The notes under the pieces: model-generated
What the model saw: only the letters and a program-made list of their open reading frames with translations
Told to the model about the DNA's origin: nothing
The model's database searches: none
Origin: [Eubacterium] saphenum
Lineage (GTDB): Bacteria > Bacillota > Clostridia > Lachnospirales > Anaerotignaceae
Direction: 5' to 3'
Assembly: GCA_004557645.1 (NCBI GenBank)
Contig: SFGI01000037.1
Location: 1 to 23,366 of the forward strand
DNA length: 23,366 bases
Position numbers and translations under genes: made by a program
Shown here: positions 8,093 to 15,251 of the stretch, one piece after another
Layout of the letters: each line of letters starts with the position of its first letter
How positions within the stretch are numbered: position 1 is the first letter of the stretch

Positions 8093-8614
8093 TTATTGAG
8101 ATACGATCTTGTAGATATTCGCCTTATGGAAAGCTGCGCCAACCACGAAGAAAATCACCATGCCTGCCACACCCTGAACGATATTTTCAGGAATGGATGT
8201 AGCCGCTACGATGAAGCTGCTTTTCAGGATGCCGCCGCCAATGAAATAGCCGATGACCATCCAAACGATACCAACAACGGATGCTGCCAGGTTGCGGCCT
8301 GTGAAGAATTTTTCTCTGTCACATGCGCCGCCGGCGATCTTACCGATGAGCCAGCCCATCAGACCTTTGATGATCAGAGTGAAAGGTGCCCAGTGAGCAT
8401 AGCCGCTCAGGATATCTGCCAGTGCGGAGCCAATGCCGCCGGCTACCATGCCATATCTCGCACCAAAGAATACGCCTACCAATAAGATCATGCTGTCCCC
8501 TAAATGGATATACCCCTGCGTAGCAGAAACAGGTATCTGGAATACCATCGTACATACTGCCACCAGCGCGATCAGCAAGCCATGGATACAAAGCTCTTTT
8601 GTTGTCATTTTCAT
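8093..8614 (-). CDS. ECF transporter S component (riboflavin-type family, substrate unknown)
   Basis: A 173-residue, six-helix substrate-capture protein of energy-coupling-factor vitamin transporters. The stretch GYIHLGDSMILLVG, then GGIGSALADILSGYAHWAP and FTLIIKGLMGWLIG, is typical of the ECF-ribofla_trS (PF07155-like) group. No EcfA or EcfT gene is in the window, so it probably shares a module encoded elsewhere. I chose 8614 because GGGGGA lies 7 nt upstream. The ATG at 8629 overlaps that site. A second in-frame ATG at 8608 is possible. The substrate (riboflavin, pyridoxine, a thiamine precursor or other) cannot be told. The upstream gene encodes an unknown membrane protein 137 nt away on the same strand. 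Confidence 0.88.
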   Translation of the reverse strand: MKMTTKELCIHGLLIALVAVCTMVFQIPVSATQGYIHLGDSMILLVGVFFGARYGMVAGGIGSALADILSGYAHWAPFTLIIKGLMGWLIGKIAGGACDREKFFTGRNLAASVVGIVWMVIGYFIGGGILKSSFIVAATSIPENIVQGVAGMVIFFVVGAAFHKANIYKIVSQ

Positions 8615-8703
8615 TTTAAAATCCCCCATTTCATTAATAATGCAATCTCTGCTGTCAGCATAGCATACAGCCTGAGGGAAAATCTACCTGTTGTCTGAGC
8701 AAA

Positions 8704-8732
8704 TCCATAATCGTATCCATACAATTTTTCAA
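8704..8732 (-). promoter_or_regulatory. Possible promoter and short leader of the ECF S-component gene
   Basis: Minus-strand TTGAAA (8732-8727), 17 nt, then TATGGA (8709-8704). The -10 is weak. The resulting leader of about 80 nt can form CTC-GCTGT / ACAGC-GAG. I recognise no riboswitch consensus in it. Confidence 0.4.
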
Positions 8733-8751
8733 AGTGTATCGATATATTCTT

Positions 8752-9249
8752 TTACATCGGGGGCAAATACATCAGATAGGGTGCTGTCAGAATCGCCATG
8801 CCCAGGGCGATCTTCTTCTGCTGCCCTTCCTCCAGTTCCAGCTTTTTCAGCACCCATTTTCTCTGGAAGAGATAAATCAAAATGCCTGCCAAAACCACCG
8901 CCGCCGTTGTAAACAGAAACGAGGGAATACTGCTGCAAGGCAGATAAATATTCACATCTGTATCCGAAAAAATATTGCTCAGGACCTCACTGAGTGCCAC
9001 GAAAACACCCGATGCCAGAATATCCGCCAGAAACCCAAAGCCCCATGTCTTTAATATAGTCTTTTTATACCATTCCTTCTTTTCCGGCAGCTTCAGCCAT
9101 GCAAACAAAAGCAGCAGCATCAGGCTGTCCACGGCAAAATTCGCAGGCAGCAAGATCAGCAACATGGGCGGAAACAGCAGCCCAAAGAAATAGATGCTCC
9201 ACATAGGAAAAATCAGATTATATGCTTTGATGCTTTTTTTCAATGCCAT
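8752..9249 (-). CDS. Unknown multi-pass membrane protein
   Basis: About 165 residues with four or five hydrophobic segments: two in the first third (around WSIYFFGLLFPPMLLILL and the following LMLLLLFAWL), one near 70-90, one near 110-125, and a C-terminal one. A basic, charged loop (KLPEKKEWYKKT) separates the second and third. I do not recognise the family. The start is uncertain: GGAGG lies only 2 nt before the ATG at 9249 but 8 nt before an in-frame TTG at 9243, which fits ribosome spacing better. The next gene on the strand is the ECF S component, 137 nt downstream with no clear terminator between, so co-transcription is possible. Confidence 0.75.
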   Translation of the reverse strand: MALKKSIKAYNLIFPMWSIYFFGLLFPPMLLILLPANFAVDSLMLLLLFAWLKLPEKKEWYKKTILKTWGFGFLADILASGVFVALSEVLSNIFSDTDVNIYLPCSSIPSFLFTTAAVVLAGILIYLFQRKWVLKKLELEEGQQKKIALGMAILTAPYLMYLPPM

Positions 9250-9266
9250 CGCCTCCGCTTCTTATA

Positions 9267-9291
9267 CAAAAAGGGGCAGCCAAGCTGCCCC
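9267..9291 (-). terminator. Terminator of the SLH-protein gene
   Basis: A perfect 8-bp stem GGGGCAGC (9273-9280) / GCTGCCCC (9284-9291) with a 3-nt loop. On the minus strand it is followed by TTTTTGT. It begins 20 nt past the stop. Confidence 0.9.
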
Positions 9292-9310
9292 CTCTTTTTA
9301 AAATATTATC

Positions 9311-12043
9311 TTATCCTTGGATTTCGGAAACCCAACCATCGTCATTGAATGTCAATTTTACATTTTTGCCGCGGCATTTATCGTCCAGTTTATCACGACC
9401 CACGCCGTCTACATCGCAGCTGGGCTTGCCGATGCAGTCAAAGGAGAAGGTGTTGCCGGATGCTGTTTCGATACGGATGATATCGTCATCTGCATCGTAT
9501 TCCTTCAGCTTGCCTTCTGCTTCTCTTACATAGATATCAATGTTTTCGACTCTTTCTTTGTCGTCCAGTCTTGCTTCTACGTAAACCTCAACGGCCTTAT
9601 CGTCGATCATTGCTTTCAGTTTTTCCAGATCTGTGCTCTGCATACTGTGGTTCTTGATCTGGATACGGCTGCGGCCCAGCCATTCATAAGTATTGCTGTC
9701 GCCCTTCACCTTTAGACCATCCTTCGCGGAGGTTGCAACGCCTTTTACTCGCTTGATGCTATTGCCATAGGTGCTGTCTGTCACGGTGATCTTATTGATG
9801 AGACCATCGCTGTTGAAGCCCAGCTCCAGAGTAGAGCCGATGTAGCCAACGCTGGCCACGTCTTCCAGTGTAAAGGTATCTTCATCCTCGTCGGTAAGCT
9901 TGGGTGTTTTTGTGGTGTTCAGCTTGAACTGGTTGCCGTCCTTTGTTTCGATAATCATGTATTTATCATCCATATCGTATTCCACCAGCTTGCCTGTTGC
10001 AGCTGTCAGCCAAGAATCCACTTTTACCACATTATTGTCCCCGTCAGCAGAAATCTCTGCATACAGTTCCACAGCGTCATCATTTGCCATTCTTTCAAAT
10101 ACCTTCAAAGAACTGGTCCATGCGCTTTTTACGACCAGAGGATTCCGTACTTTTTTGCCATTGGCATCGTCGCCGGTTACCAGATCGTCATCCTTATCGG
10201 GATTATAATCTGCATTGTACTTTGTCAGCATGGTGTATGTAGTTGTAGATGTCTTGAATTTCAGCTTGCCGTTTTCCACAGAAGCCACTGTGCCCTTCCG
10301 TTCGGAATAGCTGTCCTCATCATCTTTCCATGCGCTCTTCTTATTGGACAGTTCAATTGCACTGATCTTGCCGCCGCTGTTGAATTCGATACGACAGTAA
10401 ACAGTATCATATTTATCATAATAGTTTTCTGCTGCACTGACTGTCACATCTGTAAATTCACTGTCGTCCCATTTGTAGAAAGAAATATTCTTCGTGGGGT
10501 TTTCAGAACCAAATCGGTAAGTGGTTTCCTTGCCGCCGGATTTCACAACCATCTTGGAATCTGTGAAGCTGGTCACTTCGTAAGTCGTGCTGCTGGATTT
10601 GCCGCCGCCTTCGTCAAAGGTATCTTCAGACAGGATGACCTTCACAGCGTCCCCCTTCTTATTGACTGTTACCTTCACATAAGTTGTGCCGCTGTCTGCC
10701 AGTTTTTCCATATCTGTTACAGAAACCTTTTTATCTGCAATATAAAAAGCGCAGTCGGAAGCAAATTTCACATCTTTCTTTGTACTTGTACCGGTGGGTT
10801 TGAATGTCACACAGCTGCTATTGAAATCATCCACTGTACCTGTCATGGTATATTCATCAGTGAAGGTTACGTGCAATTCTCTTACATAGCTGACTTCTTC
10901 CCTAGTGCTGCCCACCTTTTCCAGCTTCACTTCTGTGATCATGCCGGCATAAGCGTGTTCGTCATAGCGTTCTTCCAGGGTATCTCTCAGCACCTTACGT
11001 GTTACTTTTACGCCTTCCAGATAGCATACGCAGTCGGAATCCAGAGTATATTTGTCTGTTTCCCCTGTATTTTCATTTTCCAGAGAAACTGTGTTATCCT
11101 TCATGGATGTGATATAGCCTGTGATGTCATATTTTGCCTGAGCAGGCACAGCATCCAGCACGCGGATGGCACTCAGCGCACCGCCGTTATGGACAAGGCT
11201 GATGCGGTCGCCCTTGGAAACACGGCTCAGAGCCATTTCCTGGTCGCTTTCACCCACATAAACTGTTACTTTATCAGCTGTGGCATGGAAGCCTTCCACA
11301 TCGCCGTTATCCATTTCCACTTCGATATAGTAATAGGTGCCGGCATTGTTGGTAATATCCTTGATGACACCGGTATTGCCGATGCCCTGGGTCAGCACTT
11401 CATAGGTATTATTCAGCATAACAGCCATTTCCGCACGGGTGATATTGTTTTTGGGGTTAAAGCAGCCATATTCATCGCCGCTCAGGATGCCCAGTCTTTT
11501 CAGCAGGTCTACCTGAATCACCGCATTGGCGGAAATTTTCCAGTAATCCTTAAAATTCACTGCGTCAGGTGTGGTACCATCCGCATCATAACGAACCGCC
11601 AGCGCATTGCCGAACATCAGCGCAACGTCCTCTCTGGTTGCCTTCTGGGTGCCGCCTGCAAATTTGGAAGCTACCATCTGCATATCGATGATATTATGAT
11701 GCAGCCCATAGGCCACTGCTGTCTGGCACCAGCTGGGTACTTTATATGTATTCAGCACGGACATATAAGAATATATATCTACTGCATCCATTGCCGTTGC
11801 TACCCCTGTTTTCACCAGAGAGTTATATACCATCACCATTGCTTCGCAGTATGTTACATTGTTTTTCCCACGGAATGTACCATCTTCATAACCGCTCAGC
11901 AGACCTTTGTCCGCCACATTATTAATGACCGTTTTTGCCCAGGCCACCTCGTTGATATCTTTGAAATTTGCTGCATAGGCTGTCATAGGCAGGCAGGAAG
12001 TTGCCATCACCGCAGACAAAAGCAGCGCCAGTTTTCGTTTCAT
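9311..12043 (-). CDS. S-layer homology domain surface protein with repeated C-terminal modules
   Basis: A 910-residue exported protein. A signal peptide (KRKLALLLSAVMATSC, cleavage near AYA-A at 24) is followed by three SLH domains around residues 26-75, 95-150 and 163-215; these usually bind pyruvylated wall polymer. The rest is a chain of beta-rich, Asp/Lys-rich modules with the pattern short strand, VxxDGxxxxI, GxxxxYDxDDxxIxIETxxG. One module is clearly duplicated: AVELYAEI starting near 657 and AVEVYVEA starting near 817, each followed by GKLxEYDxDD about 28 residues later. No catalytic motif was recognised. The start follows AGGGGG. It is monocistronic, with a terminator downstream. Likely an S-layer or wall-anchored structural protein. 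Confidence 0.92.
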   Translation of the reverse strand: MKRKLALLLSAVMATSCLPMTAYAANFKDINEVAWAKTVINNVADKGLLSGYEDGTFRGKNNVTYCEAMVMVYNSLVKTGVATAMDAVDIYSYMSVLNTYKVPSWCQTAVAYGLHHNIIDMQMVASKFAGGTQKATREDVALMFGNALAVRYDADGTTPDAVNFKDYWKISANAVIQVDLLKRLGILSGDEYGCFNPKNNITRAEMAVMLNNTYEVLTQGIGNTGVIKDITNNAGTYYYIEVEMDNGDVEGFHATADKVTVYVGESDQEMALSRVSKGDRISLVHNGGALSAIRVLDAVPAQAKYDITGYITSMKDNTVSLENENTGETDKYTLDSDCVCYLEGVKVTRKVLRDTLEERYDEHAYAGMITEVKLEKVGSTREEVSYVRELHVTFTDEYTMTGTVDDFNSSCVTFKPTGTSTKKDVKFASDCAFYIADKKVSVTDMEKLADSGTTYVKVTVNKKGDAVKVILSEDTFDEGGGKSSSTTYEVTSFTDSKMVVKSGGKETTYRFGSENPTKNISFYKWDDSEFTDVTVSAAENYYDKYDTVYCRIEFNSGGKISAIELSNKKSAWKDDEDSYSERKGTVASVENGKLKFKTSTTTYTMLTKYNADYNPDKDDDLVTGDDANGKKVRNPLVVKSAWTSSLKVFERMANDDAVELYAEISADGDNNVVKVDSWLTAATGKLVEYDMDDKYMIIETKDGNQFKLNTTKTPKLTDEDEDTFTLEDVASVGYIGSTLELGFNSDGLINKITVTDSTYGNSIKRVKGVATSAKDGLKVKGDSNTYEWLGRSRIQIKNHSMQSTDLEKLKAMIDDKAVEVYVEARLDDKERVENIDIYVREAEGKLKEYDADDDIIRIETASGNTFSFDCIGKPSCDVDGVGRDKLDDKCRGKNVKLTFNDDGWVSEIQG

Positions 12044-12202
12044 ACTTTTTACCCCCTTAGGAATCGTTTTTGCAATACAATAGATCCTACTTCTCCATTG
12101 TTACCCTTAAGTTTACCATATTTGTTTGATTCTGCCTAGCCCTTACGTCTTAAGGTTTTCTTACTGTTTTTTGGAAACAAGAAAAAAAGTCCCTTCATCA
12201 TC

Positions 12203-12598
12203 TCATCCTGCCCGCTTTTGCTCCATATCCTCGATAAGAGAAACGATATGGGTATTCATGGTAATGGATGTGCTTTGGATATATTCATCCGCCTCCTTGG
12301 CAGCAGAATCTGCTTCTTTTTTGACGCGGCTCATATCATTTTGTTCCATGTTTTCTTTCAGCCGCAGACCAATGATCGCCGTATGCCCTTCCACCACCAC
12401 GGCACAGCCCGTCACCTCATCGATCTGATAAATGCGCCGCTTGATGGCGACCGCCCGTTCTTCGGGGCTTTTTTCCCCTTCCATATCATCATATTTTACG
12501 AAATGCAGCTGGGATAGGTTGTTCTCCGTCATTTCCGCCCTGCAGCCCGGCAGCATAGCCGCCATTAAAAATAGGATCAGACCTGCCTGTTTTTTCAT
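12203..12598 (-). CDS. YhcN/YlaJ-type spore lipoprotein
   Basis: A 131-residue exported lipoprotein. A hydrophobic N-terminus (QAGLILFLMAAMLPGC) ends in a lipobox cysteine near residue 19. The mature part carries the YhcN/YlaJ core: a helix IKRRIYQIDEVTGCAVVVEG followed by TAIIGLRLKENM and an acidic C-terminal helix. The family is associated with forespore or inner spore membrane proteins in Bacilli and Clostridia. The start at 12598 is chosen for AGGAGG 8 nt upstream; the longer open frame to 12667 has no such site and crosses the promoter. A SigG-like promoter sits directly upstream, agreeing with forespore expression. It is divergent from a 54-residue membrane protein. Confidence 0.85.
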   Translation of the reverse strand: MKKQAGLILFLMAAMLPGCRAEMTENNLSQLHFVKYDDMEGEKSPEERAVAIKRRIYQIDEVTGCAVVVEGHTAIIGLRLKENMEQNDMSRVKKEADSAAKEADEYIQSTSITMNTHIVSLIEDMEQKRAG

Positions 12599-12619
12599 TT
12601 TCGCCGCCTCCTTTTCCAT

Positions 12620-12648
12620 TAGTATGGCGGTTTGGCGGATTTTTATAA
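12620..12648 (-). promoter_or_regulatory. SigG-like (forespore) promoter of the spore lipoprotein gene
   Basis: On the minus strand TTATA (12648-12644), 17 nt, then CATACTA (12626-12620). CATACTA is the canonical SigG -10; the -35 is one mismatch from GHATR. The implied leader is very short, starting a few bases before GGAGG. Confidence 0.65.
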
Positions 12649-12724
12649 AAACAAGATTTGTCATCAAAAAGGCACGGAAATGGTGTATACTATAAGGAAA
12701 TCAATAAAAAAGGAGGACTTTTTT

Positions 12725-12889
12725 ATGCATGAAAAAAGAAGACATTACCGTGTGGCATTGAAGGAGATCAAGGAATCCCCCGCAGAGGGCATCTATGTGA
12801 CCAATGAAGAGCTGAAAAAATATGGTCTCTTTGCCGGCTTCCTGTTCGTTTTCCTGACGATTTTCGCCTTTTTCAACCGAAAAGGCTGA
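12725..12889 (+). CDS. Small single-pass membrane protein of unknown function
   Basis: A 54-residue protein: a basic N-terminus (MHEKRRHYR), an amphipathic middle with ESPAEGIYVTNEELKKYG, then one membrane segment LFAGFLFVFLTIFAFF and a short basic tail NRKG. The ATG at 12725 is chosen because AAGGAGG precedes it; the open frame extends upstream to 12632 without a ribosome site. It runs divergent from the spore lipoprotein gene and is followed by the ychF promoter. I do not recognise the family. A TATACT box lies at 12686-12691, but its -35 is not convincing. The strong ribosome site makes translation likely. Confidence 0.7.
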   Translation: MHEKRRHYRVALKEIKESPAEGIYVTNEELKKYGLFAGFLFVFLTIFAFFNRKG

Positions 12890-12898
12890 GGTTTCGCC

Positions 12899-12927
12899 TT
12901 GCCAAGACGTTTTCTTTTCGATATACT
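12899..12927 (+). promoter_or_regulatory. ychF promoter
   Basis: TTGCCA (12899-12904), a 17-nt spacer, TATACT (12922-12927). The predicted start near 12934 gives a 160-nt leader that contains the branched palindrome at 12947-13068. Confidence 0.75.
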
Positions 12928-12946
12928 AAAGGGTAGCATAATTACT

Positions 12947-13068
12947 GGCGGAGTCGCCCCTCAAAACCCTTCGGGTTTTTCGGTGCATTTGCTATGCAAA
13001 AAATCCAATGAAATGCTTTTTTACAAACAAGTTTGCAAAAAGCATCTCATCGGCTCTCTTTCTCCGCC
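12947..13068 (+). repeat. Branched palindromic element in the ychF leader
   Basis: An outer inverted repeat GGCGGAG (12947-12953) / CTCCGCC (13062-13068) encloses three hairpins: AAAACCC-ttc-GGGTTTT (12963-12979), GCAT/ATGC near 12984-12997, and ATGCTTTTT...AAAAAGCAT with an inner AAAC/GTTT stem (about 13013-13044). The shape, a closing stem plus three arms, resembles the element at 15252-15368, and both carry TGAAATGCTTTT near the right side. It may be a mobile palindromic repeat or a regulatory leader. The first hairpin with its T-run could also cause partial termination. Confidence 0.55.
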
Positions 13069-13096
13069 TATATGACATGAAAGGAAGAAATAAACT

Positions 13097-14194
13097 ATGA
13101 AACTTGGTATCGTAGGTCTGCCCAACGTAGGCAAAAGTACCTTATTCAATTCTATGACACTGGGGAAGGCAGAAGCTGCCAACTACCCCTTCTGTACCAT
13201 CGACCCCAACGTAGGCGTGGTTGCCGTACCCGATGAACGTCTGGCAAAGCTGACAGAAATGTATGATTCCGCAAAAACCACCCCCGCAGTCATCGAATTT
13301 GTTGACATCGCCGGTCTGGTGCGGGGCGCATCCAAGGGCGAAGGTCTGGGCAATAAATTCCTGAGCCATATCCGCGAAGTGGACGCTATCTGCCATGTGG
13401 TGCGCTGCTTCGAGGATACAAACGTGGTACACGTTGACGGCTCCATCGACCCCATCCGTGATATCGAAACCATTAATCTGGAGCTGATCTTCTCCGATAT
13501 CGAAATTCTGGAACGCCGCATTTCCAAAACAGTGAAGCTGGCAAAACAGGATAAATCCCTGCAGCGGGAACTGGATATCCTGATGAAGCTGAAGGAAGCT
13601 TTGGAAGCCGGCAAATCCGCAAGAAGCGTGGAATTTGATGCTCCCGAGGATTATGAATTCGTGCAGTCCCTGACACTGCTGACAGCGAAACCTGTTCTCT
13701 ATGCAGCAAACGTGACAGAGGACGACTTGGCGGACGACGGCGCATCCAACGAATTTGTGGGCAGAGTGAGAGAATACGCAGCTGCAGAGCATAACGAAGT
13801 ATTCGTGCTGTGTGCAAAGATCGAAGAAGAAATTTCCGATCTGGAGGAAGAAGATAAAAAAGAATTCCTGGCGGAACTGGGCGTGGAAACCAGCGGTCTG
13901 GACAGATTGATCGCCGCAAGCTATAAGCTGCTGGGTCTCATCAGCTACCTGACAGCAGGCCCCCAGGAATCCCGCGCCTGGACCATCACAAAAGGCACAA
14001 AAGCACCTCAGGCAGCAGGGAAAATCCATTCCGACTTTGAACGTGGCTTCATCCGTGCAGAAGTGGTGCATTATGATGACCTGATGCGTCTGGGCTCCTA
14101 TAACGCAGCGAAGGAACAGGGTCTGGTTCGTTCCGAAGGGAAAGAATATGTGATGAAGGACGGCGACGTAGTGCTGTTTAGATTCAATGTTTGA
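13097..14194 (+). CDS. ychF: Ribosome-associated P-loop ATPase YchF/OLA1
   Basis: A 365-residue, near-universal Obg-related nucleotidase that prefers ATP, binds ribosomes and is linked to stress and redox responses. Motifs in order: GLPNVGKS P-loop (residues 7-14), the switch threonine in FCTIDPNVG, DIAGLVRGASKGEGLGN (G3 and switch II), and NVTE in place of NKxD at G4, which explains the non-GTP preference of this family. A coiled-coil insertion lies around residues 130-180, and a C-terminal TGS domain ends near GDVVLFRFNV. AAAGGAAG precedes the ATG. It is a single-gene unit with its own promoter and terminator; the leader carries a branched palindrome. Confidence 0.97.
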   Translation: MKLGIVGLPNVGKSTLFNSMTLGKAEAANYPFCTIDPNVGVVAVPDERLAKLTEMYDSAKTTPAVIEFVDIAGLVRGASKGEGLGNKFLSHIREVDAICHVVRCFEDTNVVHVDGSIDPIRDIETINLELIFSDIEILERRISKTVKLAKQDKSLQRELDILMKLKEALEAGKSARSVEFDAPEDYEFVQSLTLLTAKPVLYAANVTEDDLADDGASNEFVGRVREYAAAEHNEVFVLCAKIEEEISDLEEEDKKEFLAELGVETSGLDRLIAASYKLLGLISYLTAGPQESRAWTITKGTKAPQAAGKIHSDFERGFIRAEVVHYDDLMRLGSYNAAKEQGLVRSEGKEYVMKDGDVVLFRFNV

Positions 14195-14204
14195 TAAAAA
14201 AGCG

Positions 14205-14233
14205 AAAAGCAGTGCATTGGCACTGCTTTTTTT
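14205..14233 (+). terminator. ychF terminator
   Basis: A perfect stem AAAAGCAGTGC (14205-14215) / GCACTGCTTTT (14220-14230) with an ATTG loop and a continuing T-run. It starts 11 nt past the stop. Confidence 0.93.
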
Positions 14234-14265
14234 ATTGCATCGGCTGTAAATGCAAGTTACCGCTC

Positions 14266-14352
14266 CTCGAACTACCCCCTTCCCTCGGTGGGTGTCGTTG
14301 GGAAAGAGATACAAGTATACATTCCCAACGACACCCACCTGCGCGGGGGTAG
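14266..14352 (+). repeat. Constant-arm hairpin element, copy 1
   Basis: An outer stem CTACCCCC (14272-14279) / GGGGGTAG (14345-14352), then an asymmetric internal loop TTCCCTC (14280-14286) opposite TGCGC (14340-14344), then a perfect 17-bp inner stem (14287-14303 with 14323-14339) and a 19-nt loop. The outer arms recur at 15122-15218 in the opposite orientation with a different inner stem. It lies in the 306-bp gap between ychF and the XRE gene; the rest of that gap (about 14353-14470) shows nothing recognisable. Confidence 0.8.
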
Positions 14353-14470
14353 AGAAAGTTCATGGCAAAATGAAGGCTCAAGACTTATGAAAGCAATTTC
14401 ATATTTTCAGATAATCTCAGGCTTATTGCCTTTCCTGCATGGCTTACCCTCTTTCCAAATAGCTGTAAAC

Positions 14471-14502
14471 AAAAAACAGCCGCCGAATCATTCGGGACTG
14501 TT
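14471..14502 (-). terminator. Terminator of the XRE regulator gene
   Basis: On the minus strand AACAG-tc-CCGAAT, a short turn, ATTCGG-cgg-CTGTT, then six T. The stem begins inside the stop codon of the gene. Confidence 0.85.
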
Positions 14503-14722
14503 ATTTTTTGCGAGGATATGGGGTTGAAACATCAGTTAGTTCCAAAAGATAATCGATACTAGTATCAAAAAAGAGGGCAAGTCTTTTAAGAGTATCTAAG
14601 GGAATATTGATCTTGCCAAGTTCATAATCTGAATATGTCGTTTGTGCTACTTTGAGAATCTCCGCCATTCTTTTTTGTGATATATCTCTATCTTCACGAA
14701 AATCTCTCAGTCTTTGAAGCAT
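14501..14722 (-). CDS. XRE/Cro-type DNA-binding regulator
   Basis: A 73-residue, single-domain repressor of the lambda Cro/C1 type. The HTH runs from about residue 14 to 50: ISQKRMAEILKV then AQTTYSDYELGKINIPLDTL, with the typical FDTSIDYLLELTD end. There is no effector or protease domain. The start at 14722 is favoured over 14740, because GGGGTGAGG precedes it and nothing precedes the other. It is divergent from a small acidic protein, and the palindromic operator between them sits in that gene's promoter. Autoregulation and repression of the partner are therefore likely (inferred). The pair is bracketed by inverted hairpin elements, which suggests an acquired cassette. Confidence 0.88.
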   Translation of the reverse strand: MLQRLRDFREDRDISQKRMAEILKVAQTTYSDYELGKINIPLDTLKRLALFFDTSIDYLLELTDVSTPYPRKK

Positions 14723-14765
14723 TCCCTCACCCCATCTCATGTCAGTCTATATATCTATTAGACCA

Positions 14766-14811
14766 TAACGGAAATACCAGTATTGATTTTTAACGGTATT
14801 TCCGTTAATAT
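14766..14811. promoter_or_regulatory. Operator and promoter region of the XRE / small-protein pair
   Basis: A 13-bp perfect inverted repeat, TAACGGAAATACC (14766-14778) and GGTATTTCCGTTA (14795-14807). The right side is itself a palindrome, TAACGG-n5-CCGTTA (14791-14807). A plus-strand promoter TTGATT (14783-14788), 17 nt, TAATAT (14806-14811) fits so that the palindrome fills the spacer. A bound repressor would block polymerase. On the minus strand a weak TTCCGT, 16 nt, TATAGA pair could serve the XRE gene. Confidence 0.8.
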
Positions 14812-14830
14812 GTAATCAGAGGTGAGAAAA

Positions 14831-15079
14831 ATGGAATTATACCGTGATATGCTATGCAGAATATTGGAATCTGAGGAATTTGAAATTCTGTTGCCTAAAT
14901 GGAAAATGAACGTAGAAGAAATGATAGAAATGAAATGCTATCAGGCATTAAATGAAATCAAAAAAATTCTGGAAGATGAAACTATAGATGACAGAGATTG
15001 CTTTGAAAGCATCGAAAGTATCATCTCTGTTTTTGAAAAACTAGGCAGTGGCATAAATGAAAGACATGATTTTGGATAA
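14831..15079 (+). CDS. Small acidic protein divergent from the XRE regulator
   Basis: An 82-residue, mostly helical, soluble protein rich in Glu, Met and Ile, with three predicted helices (LYRDMLCRILESEEFEI, VEEMIEMKCYQALNEIKKI, CFESIESIISVFEKLG). It has no signal peptide or membrane segment. The ATG at 14831 is preceded by GAGGTGAG; a GTG at 14822 lies inside that site. Its promoter overlaps the XRE operator, so it is the likely target of that repressor. I do not recognise the family. The arrangement (small helical partner, divergent single-domain repressor) resembles phage-lysogeny or toxin-antitoxin switches, but nothing here proves toxicity. Confidence 0.78.
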   Translation: MELYRDMLCRILESEEFEILLPKWKMNVEEMIEMKCYQALNEIKKILEDETIDDRDCFESIESIISVFEKLGSGINERHDFG

Positions 15080-15121
15080 AACATCAACGTTTGCCAGAAT
15101 TTCGTTTTCCACAAGCCTCCC

Positions 15122-15218
15122 CCGCCCCCGCGCAGGTAATTCTCCGCAGAAATATTTAAAACACGAAGTGTTTTTCCTATTTCTGAGGAGATTTGCCGAG
15201 GGAAGGGGGCAGCTCGAG
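15122..15218 (-). repeat. Constant-arm hairpin element, copy 2 (inverted relative to copy 1)
   Basis: On the minus strand arm A (15218-15195) matches copy 1 at 21 of 24 positions, including CCCCCTTCCCTCGG. Arm B (15137-15122) matches at 14 of 16, including ACCTGCGCGGGGG. The internal loop TTCCCTC / TGCGC is unchanged, but the inner stem is different: AATCTCC-n-CAGAAAT against ATTTCTG-n-GGAGA, with AAAACAC/GTGTTT at the tip. In the outer stem a T-A next to an A-T pair in copy 1 becomes T-G next to G-C here. It lies in the 377-bp gap between the small protein and putP. Confidence 0.78.
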
Positions 15219-15251
15219 AACCCCTAAGCCTGTGAACTTAACCAAAGACAA

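Noticed and set aside
13142..14338. A 398-codon minus-strand open frame opposite ychF
   Set aside because: Shadow of ychF; it starts within a hairpin element and is Cys/His/Phe-rich.
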